A DNA stretch of 64,000 nt from Candidatus Zixiibacteriota bacterium (GCA_024280775.1 JAJRPM010000009.1:35741-99740), one strand, 5' to 3'; shown: positions 1-9,445, numbered from the stretch's first letter. Made by a program: numbers and translations. The notes: generated from the letters alone by a model not told the origin.

Positions 1-147
1 GAATGTATGAATCGCGGTTTGATTTTGCGGCATACAAAGCTATTTGGAGCTCCGCATGGAGTGCGCATCAATAGCGGCACAATAGAAGAAGGCGAATTTG
101 CGTTGAAAGTGATAAAGGAAGTTTGGTCTCAATTACGCAACGCCTAG
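1..147 (+). CDS. PLP-dependent aminotransferase, C-terminal end (partial)
   Basis: The reading frame is open from base 1 and ends at TAG 145-147, giving 48 residues. The segment with LILRHTKLFGAPHGVRI followed by NSGTIEEGEFAL resembles the last part of class I/II fold-type I aminotransferases, especially histidinol-phosphate aminotransferase (HisC-like 'gv.vRp...yglp..iRitiGt.ee'). The lysine and cofactor sites lie outside the window, so the substrate cannot be assigned. It sits 56 bases upstream of the fumarylacetoacetase-like gene and could belong to the same catabolic unit, which would fit a tyrosine/aromatic aminotransferase. That link is inference. Confidence 0.6.
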   Translation, partial: ECMNRGLILRHTKLFGAPHGVRINSGTIEEGEFALKVIKEVWSQLRNA

Positions 148-203
148 ATTTCAATTGTTGAACAATTTGTCAGTCACTATCGCATAAAGGATAATTTGCA
201 ATT

Positions 204-1241
204 ATGAAATTTATTTCTTACCAGAACTCAAATAACGAGGAGCGCGCTGGCCTTCTCATTGACGATACTGTATACGACTTGCATGACAGCGCAAATGCCC
301 AACAATTGGATTTGCCAAAAACGATGGCCGAGTTTCTAAACGGTGGCGCATCGGCGATGGAAACCGCGCGCAAGGTTGAAGCAGGATGTCGCGATGGAGC
401 TGTAACATCGGTTGGCGTTGTCGCTGAGGTTTCACTATTAGCTCCAGTGCCACATCCGCCCTCGTGTCGTGACGCATACGCATTTCGTCAGCATGTCGCA
501 ACTGCCAGACGTAATCGTGGCGTAGATATGATCCCTGAATTCGACCAGTTCCCGATATTCTATTTTACCAATCATCAGAGTATCATTGGCGGAGGTGATC
601 TTACAGTTGAGACAGATCACTTGCAACGGCTGGATTTTGAATTGGAAGCCGCGATTGTCATTGGAAAACGCGGCAAAAATATCTCAGCCTCAGAAGCTGA
701 TTCATATATCGCAGGTTTCATGATCATGAATGACTTTTCGGCGCGCACATTACAGATGGAAGAAATGAAACTCAATCTTGGCCCGGCAAAGGGCAAAGAT
801 TTCGCCACCGCCATCGGGCCATACTTTGTCACACCCGATGAACTACAGGACAAACTCATAAGCGGCGCTAACGGAAATCACTATGATTTGCGCATGACCG
901 CTTATCACAATGGCGAGCAAATCTCCGAAGGCAATCTCAAAGATATGACCTGGACATTTGCTGAGATAATCGAGCGTGTCAGTTATGGAGTCGAAGTATT
1001 TCCCGGTGATGTAATCGGTTCTGGAACAGTCGGCACTGGATGCTATCTTGAACTAAATGGCTCGCGCGCGTTGAAGGCCAAAGCCGATGGCGCTACCTAT
1101 TCACCGGTATGGCTGGCAGAAGGTGACACAATCGAATTGCGCATCGATGGGCTTGGAGAGCTGAGTCACACTATCAAAAAACAACCACAGGACTACTCTA
1201 TTCTGGCGAAAAAGAAAATGACCGCCGGAGCGCCTGCATAA
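204..1241 (+). CDS. fumarylacetoacetate hydrolase family protein
   Basis: A 345-residue protein of the FAH superfamily, which hydrolyses C-C bonds of beta-diketo acids using a metal ion. The C-terminal FAH fold shows FELEAAIVIGKRGKN and GFMIMNDFSAR (metal-binding Glu and Asp region), a KGKDFATAIGP loop, and the late GDVIGSGTVGTG segment. ATG 204 is preceded by an AAGGA-type site at about 187. The next genes are a flavin-reductase-like protein and acetoacetyl-CoA synthetase. Fumarylacetoacetate cleavage releases acetoacetate, which the latter would activate, so a role in tyrosine/homogentisate breakdown is likely but inferred. Other FAH-family activities (fumarylpyruvate or acylpyruvate hydrolase) remain possible. 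Confidence 0.85.
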   Translation: MKFISYQNSNNEERAGLLIDDTVYDLHDSANAQQLDLPKTMAEFLNGGASAMETARKVEAGCRDGAVTSVGVVAEVSLLAPVPHPPSCRDAYAFRQHVATARRNRGVDMIPEFDQFPIFYFTNHQSIIGGGDLTVETDHLQRLDFELEAAIVIGKRGKNISASEADSYIAGFMIMNDFSARTLQMEEMKLNLGPAKGKDFATAIGPYFVTPDELQDKLISGANGNHYDLRMTAYHNGEQISEGNLKDMTWTFAEIIERVSYGVEVFPGDVIGSGTVGTGCYLELNGSRALKAKADGATYSPVWLAEGDTIELRIDGLGELSHTIKKQPQDYSILAKKKMTAGAPA

Positions 1242-1262
1242 TTGTCAGCAGGGTTGCCGATC

Positions 1263-2246
1263 ATGCGAGAAATAGATCCAAAGAGCGCCGCAATCAAAGA
1301 TGTATTCGGCTACATACTAGCTGGAGTTGCGCCACGACCAATAGCGCTAGTGTCAACCATCTCCCCTGATGGGGCAGTGAACCTCGCGCCGTTTTCTTTC
1401 TACAACGGGTTCTCGGCCAATCCGCCGATTGTTGCTTTTTCGCCATCGCGGCGTTTGAGGGATTCTTCGGTCAAAGACACTTACACCAACATTGTTGCAA
1501 CAAACGAATGTGTCATCAATGCCGTGACCTACGAAATAGCACAACAGGTGAACCTTGCTTCAGCAGACTTTGCCGAAAGCGTTAATGAATTTGGAAAAAG
1601 CGGCCTGACTCCAATTGACTCAGTTGCGGTAAAACCGCCGCGTGTCAAAGAATCTCCCTTCCAGATGGAATGTCGACTCACGCAAATGGTGACACTCGGC
1701 GACGGAGGCGCATCAGGAAATTTGGCGTTGTGCGAAGTGATTAGGTTTCATTTTGCCGAAGAAATTCTATCGGGAGATCAAATAGACACACAGAAACTCG
1801 ACCTGGTGGCCCGCATGGGCGGCGCTACCTACTGCCGCGCTTCAGGTGATGCCATCTTCGAAATCGCCAAACCAAACGGCGGCGCACAAATCGGCTTTGA
1901 GGGACTCCCAGAGTATGTGCGTAAGTCTGCAATACTGACTGCGGCGAACATGGCGCTACTTGCTGGCGCAAATAATATCCCGACATTTGACGAAGCAAAA
2001 CAATTTGTAGAAGAATCAAGGCCGCTCAGTATCGCAAGTAGCAACATCCACAGAATGTATATTCTAGATAGTGATCATCATGCGCTATTGAGTTTAGCCA
2101 GGACTGACAGCACGATAGAAGCATTCGAGCGCACCGCCAAAAAGGCTTTAGACGTTACGGAGCTGGACTCGCAGCTCACAGGCGAACTAGTGGACTTTGC
2201 CTGGAAGACGCTAGTCTATGCCAACACTTCACTAAGTTCTGATTAG
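1263..2246 (+). CDS. flavin reductase-like / FMN-binding split-barrel protein
   Basis: A 327-residue protein. Residues 1-200 form the flavin reductase-like split barrel that binds FMN: an N-terminal MREIDP, then VAPRPIALVSTISPDG and NLAPFSFYNGFSANPP, the usual flavin-contact strands. The C-terminal 120 residues are a helical extension I do not recognise. The frame opens at TTG 1242, immediately after the upstream stop, with GGAG 11 bases before it. I prefer ATG 1263 because relatives begin with M-R-E-I-D-P. It lies in the operon between the FAH-family hydrolase and acetoacetyl-CoA synthetase (5 bases to the next gene). Its partner oxygenase is not visible, so its exact role is open. Confidence 0.8.
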   Translation: MREIDPKSAAIKDVFGYILAGVAPRPIALVSTISPDGAVNLAPFSFYNGFSANPPIVAFSPSRRLRDSSVKDTYTNIVATNECVINAVTYEIAQQVNLASADFAESVNEFGKSGLTPIDSVAVKPPRVKESPFQMECRLTQMVTLGDGGASGNLALCEVIRFHFAEEILSGDQIDTQKLDLVARMGGATYCRASGDAIFEIAKPNGGAQIGFEGLPEYVRKSAILTAANMALLAGANNIPTFDEAKQFVEESRPLSIASSNIHRMYILDSDHHALLSLARTDSTIEAFERTAKKALDVTELDSQLTGELVDFAWKTLVYANTSLSSD

Positions 2247-2251
2247 GTGTC

Positions 2252-4204
2252 ATGAGCGCTGTTCCCAAAACACCGCTTTGGACTCCAACACCTGAGCGTT
2301 CTAATTCCTCAAATATGCAGCGTTTCATGCAGAGCGCATCTGCAACCGCTGGCAAATCTTTTGCCTCCTACGAATCGCTTTACCAATGGTCAGTAACCAA
2401 CACAGCAGAGTTTTGGGAACTGATATGGGATCAATCGCAGATAATTCATAGTGAGCGGTATTCTACAGTAACTAACGGCTCCGGTATGCTAGGAACAACC
2501 TGGTTCCCGGGAGCTCGTATCAATTTTGCCGAGAACCTATTACGACATCGAGGCGAAGATACAGCGCTGGTGTCCCTCAACGAATCCGGCGCTCGCCAGG
2601 AAATAACTTTTGCAGAGCTATATCTGGCAGTTGCAAAATGCGCCGCAGGACTAAAGGAGCTGGGAGTTACCAAAGGTGATAGAGTAGCGGCATTCATCCC
2701 GAATATTCCCGAGGCGGTAATTGCCATGCTGGCAACAACCAGTCTTGGCGCTCTTTGGAGCTCTTGCTCACCAGACTTCGGACTCTCCGGCGCTCTAGCG
2801 CGCTTTGAGCAAATAGCCCCGAAAGTATTGTTAGGAGCAAATAGTTACAACTATCAGGGGAAGCAGTATGACTGCTTGGAGCGACTGCAACAAATTAGCA
2901 AGAAGCTACCGTCACTAAGAAAAACCGTCGTGATAGAGTCATCTAATAGTGAACAGCAGAAACTGAATTCCGATTTAATGCAATGGTCAGAGTTGCTAGG
3001 TAATGGTGCGCAGGAAGTGGAGTTTGTTCAGCTACCCTTTGATAATCCGGTTTACATAATGTACTCCTCGGGGACCACCGGCGCTCCCAAATGCATCGTC
3101 CACGGAGCAGGAGGAACATTGCTTCAGCATTGGAAAGAGCATGCGTTACACACCAATCTCTCAATAGGTGATGTGATCACCTATTACACTACTTGCGGCT
3201 GGATGATGTGGAATTGGCTAGTTAGCTCGCTTTCAATTGGCGCCACTGTTCTACTCTATGACGGCTCGCCAGCTTACCCGGGATTATCTACTCTTTGGAA
3301 AGCTATAGAGTCAGAGAGAATCACAGTCTTTGGAACCAGTCCAAAGTTTCTAACAACCTGTCAGAAAAAAGGCCTGCATCCAGCTAAGGGATATAATCTC
3401 GATTCGCTCAAAACCATTCTCTCAACTGGCTCGCCCTTGTCTGAAGAGAATTTTAACTGGGTGTACAAATCTGTAAAGGCTGACCTTCAGCTATCATCGA
3501 TTTCAGGCGGGACTGATATTTTATCATGCTTTATGCTCGGCAATCCGATGTTACCAGTCTACGCCGGAGAAATACAATGCCGCGGTTTAGGAATGAAAGT
3601 CGAATCATATGATGACAATGGTGTATCACTAAGTGAACAAGTCGGAGAATTAGTTTGCGCCGCGCCGTTTCCATCCCAGCCGGTAGGATTCTGGAATGAC
3701 AGCGATGGCGCCAATTACCGAGCCGCATACTTCGAACGCTACCCGGGAGTATGGCATCACGGAGACTTTATCGAAATTACCGAGAATGGCGGAGTGATAG
3801 TCTACGGTCGCTCTGATACCACATTAAACCCCGGTGGTGTGCGAATCGGCGCCGCAGAAATTTACAACCCGGTTGAGGCCTTACCGGAAGTAGTCGATAG
3901 CATTGTGATTGGACAAAAGTGGAAAGATGATATTCGGATAGCGCTCTTTGTGGTACTGCGTGACGAATTGACTCTGACCGACACTTTGCGCAAGAGCATC
4001 AAGGACGCTATCCGCTCGAAAACAACTCCACGCCATGTACCTGCTGTAATTGTGCAAGTGACAGATATCCCGCGCACAATTAGCGGAAAGAAAGTTGAAC
4101 TGGCGGTTTTGCGCGCAGTCAATGGTGAAGAGCAAACCAATAGCGACGCACTGGCAAATCCCGAAGCGCTTACACGATTCTCCGGATTGCCAGAACTCAG
4201 TTAG
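2252..4204 (+). CDS. aacS: acetoacetate-CoA ligase (acetoacetyl-CoA synthetase)
   Basis: A 650-residue ANL-superfamily adenylating enzyme that makes acetoacetyl-CoA from acetoacetate, ATP and CoA. The N-terminus (MSAVPKTPLWTPTPER) is the family hallmark. Visible core motifs are YSSGTTGAPKCIVHG (AMP-binding P-loop), the GGTDI region, YGRSDTTLNPGGVRIG (hinge motif) and the C-terminal RTISGKKVE with the catalytic lysine. The length matches the family. It follows the flavin-reductase-like gene by 5 bases and closes the operon. With the FAH-family hydrolase upstream, it would salvage acetoacetate into central metabolism. It converges on the SDR gene with only 21 bases between them. Confidence 0.92.
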   Translation: MSAVPKTPLWTPTPERSNSSNMQRFMQSASATAGKSFASYESLYQWSVTNTAEFWELIWDQSQIIHSERYSTVTNGSGMLGTTWFPGARINFAENLLRHRGEDTALVSLNESGARQEITFAELYLAVAKCAAGLKELGVTKGDRVAAFIPNIPEAVIAMLATTSLGALWSSCSPDFGLSGALARFEQIAPKVLLGANSYNYQGKQYDCLERLQQISKKLPSLRKTVVIESSNSEQQKLNSDLMQWSELLGNGAQEVEFVQLPFDNPVYIMYSSGTTGAPKCIVHGAGGTLLQHWKEHALHTNLSIGDVITYYTTCGWMMWNWLVSSLSIGATVLLYDGSPAYPGLSTLWKAIESERITVFGTSPKFLTTCQKKGLHPAKGYNLDSLKTILSTGSPLSEENFNWVYKSVKADLQLSSISGGTDILSCFMLGNPMLPVYAGEIQCRGLGMKVESYDDNGVSLSEQVGELVCAAPFPSQPVGFWNDSDGANYRAAYFERYPGVWHHGDFIEITENGGVIVYGRSDTTLNPGGVRIGAAEIYNPVEALPEVVDSIVIGQKWKDDIRIALFVVLRDELTLTDTLRKSIKDAIRSKTTPRHVPAVIVQVTDIPRTISGKKVELAVLRAVNGEEQTNSDALANPEALTRFSGLPELS

Positions 4205-4225
4205 CGGTTTCTCTCCTAGAGATAG

Positions 4226-5002
4226 CTACGCAGGATACTGCCATCCACAGGCCATATAGCCGCCGTCAACTGCAATCGTCTGGCCGCTAATATAAGACGC
4301 CGCTGGCAGACACAGAAAAGCAACCAAAGCCGCTACTTCCTCCGGCTCACCGACACGTCGCATTGGTGTGCGCTTTTCGATCGAATCCAGCTTGTCTTTA
4401 TCGGAGAAAACCGGCGCCGCCAGCGGAGTATTGATGTACCACGGAGCGACTGCATTGACGCGAATACCATCTGCGGCCCAGTCAGTGGCCAGGTTGCGAG
4501 TCAATTGGTTCAGCGCTGCCTTCGACATTGCATAGGGCGCGCCCGAGGACATGTGCGCAAGAGATGCAACCGATGAGATATTGATAATCACACCGCCAGA
4601 CTTTTTCAACAGTGGATAGGCCAATCGGCAAAGGTCAAAGGTTGCGACCATGTTCAATTCAAAAATCTCTTGCGCCTCCACCAGAGAATAGTCCTCCGGA
4701 AGTTTTCTGAGATTACCCCCGGCGTTGTTAATCAAAATATCCAGTCCTGTCCCTTTGGATTCAAGTGTGTCGATTATCCGTTTCCTGTCTTCAGACTTGG
4801 TAATATCGGCGCCGATGAAGTCATCTTTGGATTCGGCATGGTGGTCAGTATCAGGTTGATTCCGGGCAACTGTTGATATAGAGGCTCCGAATGAACTCAG
4901 CTCTGAGACAATGGCTTTGCCGATTCCTTTGGTTCCACCAGTTACCAGTGCGTGTTTTCCGTCCAGGCGCCAGCGGGCGTTTAGGTCTTTTTCGTTTTTC
5001 AT
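4226..5002 (-). CDS. SDR family oxidoreductase, tropinone-reductase-like
   Basis: A 258-residue classical short-chain dehydrogenase/reductase. The NAD(P) loop is TGGTKGIG, followed by NNAGG, the catalytic Ser in NISSVASL, and YAMSK with the catalytic Tyr and Lys. The start ATG 5002 gives [20 protein letters not shown], the usual tropinone-reductase-like beginning. The frame is open further upstream to 5125, but those extra 41 residues do not resemble the family. The substrate cannot be told from sequence. Bacterial tropinone-reductase-like SDRs act on varied ketones. Confidence 0.88.
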   Translation of the reverse strand: MKNEKDLNARWRLDGKHALVTGGTKGIGKAIVSELSSFGASISTVARNQPDTDHHAESKDDFIGADITKSEDRKRIIDTLESKGTGLDILINNAGGNLRKLPEDYSLVEAQEIFELNMVATFDLCRLAYPLLKKSGGVIINISSVASLAHMSSGAPYAMSKAALNQLTRNLATDWAADGIRVNAVAPWYINTPLAAPVFSDKDKLDSIEKRTPMRRVGEPEEVAALVAFLCLPAASYISGQTIAVDGGYMACGWQYPA

Positions 5003-5181
5003 AGATTCCAAAATAGGCCGACAGCAGGTATAAGGCAAGAGTCCGGCGCCAGGCCTGATCCACTTTCCATTGTCGAATAATTGACGTATCCTAGTAGGGC
5101 GAAATCTCTGGCGATTGGCCAGCATAGCTTTCGCATTAACTCAAAGATAACACTGCGAAGTTCGAGGAAAGGTTCTCAAGC

Positions 5182-5739
5182 ATGTTGAAAATAGCATTCA
5201 CCGGCGCCCAAGGCGTGGGCAAGACCACCATTGTCGAGGCGCTAAAAAGCAAACTGGTAGCAGATGGAAAAAAAGTCGAAGTCCTCCCGGAGCTTATTCG
5301 CGATTGTCCCTATCCCGCTGACACCGAGTCAACTTTCAACACCCAATTATGGGTTTCTTCACATACAATAATGCGCGAAACAGACATCGCCGGTGATGCG
5401 GACATCCTGCTGGTAGACCGCCCGATAACAGACATTGCCGTTTACAAAGAGTTGGTCAAAGCCAACAAGGGCATGTCCGATGCGCAGGATTTACTTCTGA
5501 CCGGAATGATTGATTCATGGAAGGGCACCTATGATGTGTTCTTTCATATCACTGTGCCGTTGGAGCAATGGAAGACTCGTGAGATTGACGATGGTTTCCG
5601 CAGCACTGATGAAGGTGTCTACACCTTTCTCGCTGAAGGTTTCGCCAAAGTAGTCCCTGATGGTCATCATCATATTGAGAATATCACTCTCGAAGAGAGC
5701 ATCAACAACGCATACACAATAGTAAAGGCCGCAATGTAG
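5182..5739 (+). CDS. AAA_28/NadR-kinase-like P-loop ATPase
   Basis: A 185-residue soluble P-loop protein starting MLKIAFTGAQGVGKTT, a Walker A motif at residues 8-15. ILLVDRPITD (about residues 73-82) is the likely Walker B region. The size and pattern match the AAA_28 family, related to the ribosylnicotinamide kinase domain of NadR and to nucleotide kinases. It starts a tight operon with MoaD (15 bases) and the MoaE-MoeB-rhodanese fusion. A link to molybdopterin or nucleotide-cofactor handling is therefore suggested by position only. Substrate unknown. Confidence 0.72.
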   Translation: MLKIAFTGAQGVGKTTIVEALKSKLVADGKKVEVLPELIRDCPYPADTESTFNTQLWVSSHTIMRETDIAGDADILLVDRPITDIAVYKELVKANKGMSDAQDLLLTGMIDSWKGTYDVFFHITVPLEQWKTREIDDGFRSTDEGVYTFLAEGFAKVVPDGHHHIENITLEESINNAYTIVKAAM

Positions 5740-5754
5740 GCCTCGGAGTAGCGT

Positions 5755-5997
5755 ATGAAACAAGTCACAGTAACCTATTTCGCCGAGTTGCGTGAGCGCT
5801 CGGGATTAGATACCGAGCAAATCTCAACAGATTCAAAATCACTGGCGGATTTGTATCTTGAGCTTAAGAGCAGACATTCATTCACTTTGGATCCTGCGAT
5901 TACTCAGGTAGCGCGTAACAATGAATTCTCAACGATGGATTCGTCATTCGAGGACGGCGATGAAATTGTTTTCATACCGCCGGTCGCCGGAGGCTAA
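5755..5997 (+). CDS. moaD: molybdopterin synthase small subunit / sulfur carrier MoaD
   Basis: An 80-residue ubiquitin-fold protein ending in VAGG. The C-terminal Gly-Gly is the site that a MoeB-type E1 adenylates and that then carries the thiocarboxylate sulfur used to make molybdopterin. It begins MKQVTVTYFAELRERSG and contains GDEIVFIPPVAGG, both standard for MoaD. GGAG lies about 7 bases before ATG 5755. The next gene, 2 bases downstream, encodes its E1 and the large synthase subunit in one chain. Confidence 0.9.
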   Translation: MKQVTVTYFAELRERSGLDTEQISTDSKSLADLYLELKSRHSFTLDPAITQVARNNEFSTMDSSFEDGDEIVFIPPVAGG

Positions 5998-5999
5998 GT

Positions 6000-7577
6000 A
6001 TGTTCTCGATTTCCTCAGAGCCGCTAGATATTCGGGCGCTATCAGCCGACATCGTCGGCTCCAGCTCGGGCGCCTTGGTGACATTCGAAGGCTGGGTGCG
6101 TGACCAAAACGAGGGCCAGCAAGTAGACTCACTCGAATACCAGGTCTACCATGCGCTGGCAACCAGCGAGGGTAACAAACTCGTTGCCGATGCGCTCAAG
6201 AAATTCGACATACACAAAATCAGCGCGGTTCATCGCGAGGGACATCTCGCTATAGGTGATATCGCCGTATGGGTGGGAGTAACAGCGGCGCATCGCGGCG
6301 CTGCATTCGATGCGTGTTGCTACATTATTGACGAAATCAAACACCGCCTACCAATTTGGAAAAAAGAACACTACACCCAAGGCGAAGCAAAGTGGGTTTA
6401 CTGCAGTGACCATGACCACAGCAAAGTATCACAAGAGAACATTTCAGAGTCCGAATACTATTGCCGCCAGCTAGAATTGCCTGATGTCGGCGTTACTGGC
6501 CAGCAAAAACTAAAAGATGCGAAGGTGGTTGTCGTTGGCGCCGGCGGTTTGGGATGTCCGGCGCTGACTTATTTGGCGACAGCCGGCGTTGGTGAAATCA
6601 AAATCATAGATAATGACACAGTCGCTACCAGCAACCTCCATCGTCAGTCGCTCTTCACAAGCGCTGACTTGAACAAGAACAAAGCCCAGGCGGCGAAAGA
6701 GCGCCTCCGATCAATGAATCCATTGATTCAGATTACTGCAGTCACCGAAAAAGTTGATGCAGGAAACGCTCGTGACTTAATCGAAGGATTCGACATTGTT
6801 CTAGATTGCACTGACAATCTCAAAACAAAATACATTCTCAATGACACTTGTTATTTGTTCGACTCAACTCTTGTCCTGGCTGGCATACATCAGTGGCAGG
6901 GGATATTGCATACCTTCTTGTCGCGAGACTCCAAAGAAGATTGTGACGCCGGTTGTTTTCGATGTCTCTCACAGGAAATGCCTCCTGATGATTGTGTCGG
7001 CGCTTGTGTCGATTCGGGTGTGATTGGTGTCATCCCTGGGTTAGTTGGCGCATATCAAGCCCTCGAAGCCATACGTCTAATTCTAGCGGAATCTCCTCCG
7101 GCATCTGCGACAAGTAGCGCATTGATTGATTTGCGTTCATTGTCACTGTTGAAGATAAAGCGAAGACGCAACCCAAATTGCGCTCTCTGCGGAGAGAGCC
7201 CGGGTATCACTGATATTTGGCCAGAGACATACGAAGTTGCTAGTAGCTCTATTGACGTAGAAATTATCTCCGATTTGGAAATCGACTACGAAGCATACTT
7301 GAGTCAGGCTGATAGTTTTGTACCGGTGGATATTCGAAGCGCTTTACAAAGGGCTGGAACAAACTCAGCAACCAATGAATTCGTCCATTCCATGGAACAC
7401 ATTCCACAAACAGAGCTTGAAAAGTTTCACTGTCTTGACACTAGCAAGAAATATCTCCTGGTGTGTCAACATGGGATATCTAGTAAACACCTTGCGGCAA
7501 CACTACGCTCCACAGGACGAACCAACTTCTACTCACTCATCGGCGGACTGACTGAAGTGGCTGGTAAAAGCGGCTAA
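6000..7577 (+). CDS. MoaE-MoeB-rhodanese fusion (molybdopterin synthase large subunit + E1 activase)
   Basis: A 525-residue three-domain protein. Residues 1-140 are MoaE: VTFEGWVRD, AHRGAAF and RLPIWKKEHY with the catalytic lysines. Residues about 150-395 are a MoeB/ThiF E1: RQLELP, VVVVGAGGLGCPAL, DNDTVATSNLHRQSLF with the catalytic Arg, the DCTDN loop, and zinc pairs CFRC and CALC. Residues about 430-525 resemble a rhodanese domain with Cys in VCQHGIS. The chain would thus activate MoaD, possibly accept persulfide sulfur, and build molybdopterin. Separate MoaE and MoeB are the norm; E1-rhodanese fusions are known (MOCS3/Uba4 type), but having MoaE in the same chain is unusual. Confidence 0.88.
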   Translation: MFSISSEPLDIRALSADIVGSSSGALVTFEGWVRDQNEGQQVDSLEYQVYHALATSEGNKLVADALKKFDIHKISAVHREGHLAIGDIAVWVGVTAAHRGAAFDACCYIIDEIKHRLPIWKKEHYTQGEAKWVYCSDHDHSKVSQENISESEYYCRQLELPDVGVTGQQKLKDAKVVVVGAGGLGCPALTYLATAGVGEIKIIDNDTVATSNLHRQSLFTSADLNKNKAQAAKERLRSMNPLIQITAVTEKVDAGNARDLIEGFDIVLDCTDNLKTKYILNDTCYLFDSTLVLAGIHQWQGILHTFLSRDSKEDCDAGCFRCLSQEMPPDDCVGACVDSGVIGVIPGLVGAYQALEAIRLILAESPPASATSSALIDLRSLSLLKIKRRRNPNCALCGESPGITDIWPETYEVASSSIDVEIISDLEIDYEAYLSQADSFVPVDIRSALQRAGTNSATNEFVHSMEHIPQTELEKFHCLDTSKKYLLVCQHGISSKHLAATLRSTGRTNFYSLIGGLTEVAGKSG

Positions 7578-7614
7578 TTGTCATCTTCGCCAAGTAAGGT
7601 TGAGGATGCGCCTG

Positions 7615-7638
7615 ATAGTGAGTTCAGAAGCTCACTAT
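7615..7638. terminator. hairpin between convergent genes, probable bidirectional terminator
   Basis: A perfect 8-bp inverted repeat (ATAGTGAG / CTCACTAT) with an 8-base loop sits between the stop of the Mo-cofactor fusion gene and the 3' end of the helicase gene. Only a weak T/A tract follows on either side, so it may also act as an mRNA-end stabiliser. Confidence 0.45.
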
Positions 7639-7652
7639 ACTTTAAACTACCG

Positions 7653-9293
7653 CTACTTACGCTTGGAACGTTTTCTTCTGCCTGTACCTTGGCCAACTGA
7701 CTTTTTCTTGGTCGGGCGCTTCTTTTTGAATTGCGACCAATAAGCGCTGGCATTGGGAAAGTTGGTTATAGATGAGACGATTTCATCAATGGAACTCAAC
7801 CCGGTTGACTCTGATGTAGCATTTGATTTCGACTTAATGTCCTGAGAGGTCGTATCAAATTTAGATTTCTTTGGGCGACTTGTAGCTGGCCTCTTCGTTT
7901 TGTTCCTGTCGGACTTTTTGCCCATCGAACCGATTAGTTCAGAGGCTCCTTCACGCGGGGCGAGTTTCTTGAAGCCTTTGCGCTTAGGTGAGTTGCTTCT
8001 ATCCGTCTTCCTCTTGGAGGATTCTTCGCCTTTTGAAGCTCTACTTTTCGCGGCAGTCTGGGTTGCTTCTTTCATTAGAAACTTCTCTGATGGCAAAATC
8101 GGAAGTTTTGAAATAGGCAGGCGGGTCTTCATGAATCTTTCGAGACTTCGGATAGCGCTTTTCTGCTCGGTATTCGCAAATGAAATCGCATGACCAGTTT
8201 TTCCAGCCCGGCCGGTGCGACCAATGCGGTGTACGTAATCTTCTGGATTAGCCGGCATATCATAATTCACTACCAGCTCGATTCCTGAAACATCAATTCC
8301 GCGAGCGGCAATGTCTGTCGCTACCAAGACCTGAAATTTCCCGCGCTTGAAACCTTCCAATGCGCTACGTCTTTGCCCCAAACTTCTATTGGAGTGAATC
8401 TCCGCGGCGCTGAATCCCATGTTGTTTACTCTGGTGGTCAGCTTGGTTGCCATGCGTTTGGTGCGCGTGAAAACTAGAGCTGGTCCGGTGCAGTCTTTGA
8501 GATGAACAGAAAGAAGTCGGCTCTTGTCGTGATTGGGGATGAGAAACATCTCCTGGCTGACTTCAGAGGGAGTAATCCCGGATTTGTCAATTTCGATACG
8601 TGTCGGCGCAGGCATCATCTTTCTGGCGATGGCCTCGATTTCTTTAGGCATAGTCGCTGAGAAGAGCATCATCTGACGCTTCGAAGGAATCGCCTTCATA
8701 ACCTTTTTGATATCAGGCATGAAACCCATATCGAGCATACGGTCAGCTTCATCGAGTACAAGAATCTCAACATTGCCGAGTTTGGCGGTTCCTCTTTCGA
8801 GATGATCCATCAGGCGTCCCGGAGTTGCGATAATCAATTGCGGATGTTTGCGAAGCGCGCTTTGCTGTGGCGGCATCGGAGCGCCCCCGACTAGAACCAC
8901 CGAACGCAAACGAGTTGAGCGGCTGATTGAGCGGATTGATTGTTCTACCTGTTGCGCCAGCTCGCGAGTTGGAACTAGAACCAGCCCCACACCTCTCTTG
9001 GAATTGGAAAGGCGCTGTAGCATTGGAATTCCGAACGCCAAAGTTTTGCCGGAACCGGTGCGCGCGATTGCAATTATGTCTTCGCCGTCGATACCAACTG
9101 GTATGGCCTTGTTTTGAATCGGGGTCGGAGTTTCGAAACCGAGCCTGTTGATTTCTTTTAATAGATTCGATGAGATGCCCAAATCCTGGAATCCGTTTTC
9201 TCCAGAGGCAGATGGCGTCGGTTCGGTCTTCGCGGGCTTCTTGCTGTTGAAGTTATCTAAAGCGGGGTCATGTATTTGCTGAGTCAAGTTCAA
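7653..9293 (-). CDS. DEAD-box ATP-dependent RNA helicase (RhlE-like)
   Basis: A 546-residue RNA helicase. After a Q-motif region (GFETPTPIQ) it has ARTGSGKT (motif I), PTRELA (Ia), TPGR (Ib), DEAD (II), SAT (III), then the second RecA domain with ATDIAARGID and HRIGRTGRAG (VI). About 150 C-terminal residues are low-complexity and rich in Lys/Arg/Ser, ending in RRKRSKRK, as in RhlE-type helicases that bind RNA through basic tails. Such proteins act in ribosome assembly and RNA turnover. The start is the only well-placed ATG. It converges on the molybdopterin operon. Confidence 0.93.
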   Translation of the reverse strand: MNLTQQIHDPALDNFNSKKPAKTEPTPSASGENGFQDLGISSNLLKEINRLGFETPTPIQNKAIPVGIDGEDIIAIARTGSGKTLAFGIPMLQRLSNSKRGVGLVLVPTRELAQQVEQSIRSISRSTRLRSVVLVGGAPMPPQQSALRKHPQLIIATPGRLMDHLERGTAKLGNVEILVLDEADRMLDMGFMPDIKKVMKAIPSKRQMMLFSATMPKEIEAIARKMMPAPTRIEIDKSGITPSEVSQEMFLIPNHDKSRLLSVHLKDCTGPALVFTRTKRMATKLTTRVNNMGFSAAEIHSNRSLGQRRSALEGFKRGKFQVLVATDIAARGIDVSGIELVVNYDMPANPEDYVHRIGRTGRAGKTGHAISFANTEQKSAIRSLERFMKTRLPISKLPILPSEKFLMKEATQTAAKSRASKGEESSKRKTDRSNSPKRKGFKKLAPREGASELIGSMGKKSDRNKTKRPATSRPKKSKFDTTSQDIKSKSNATSESTGLSSIDEIVSSITNFPNASAYWSQFKKKRPTKKKSVGQGTGRRKRSKRK

Positions 9294-9445
9294 GTAAATC
9301 TCTCTAAGTTAAGTTTTTCAAGGGTAATCAGTTACTGGCATGATTTGCTCAGCAACTCGTTAAGCGGAGGGCGCTATTCCACAGCCTCGGCAATAAACCT
9401 TAATATAGATGATTGTCAAGGAAAATCTTCACATGGCATGGACTC

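Noticed and set aside
4670..4876. Forward frame inside the SDR gene
   Set aside because: Antisense to a well-conserved enzyme; no independent support.
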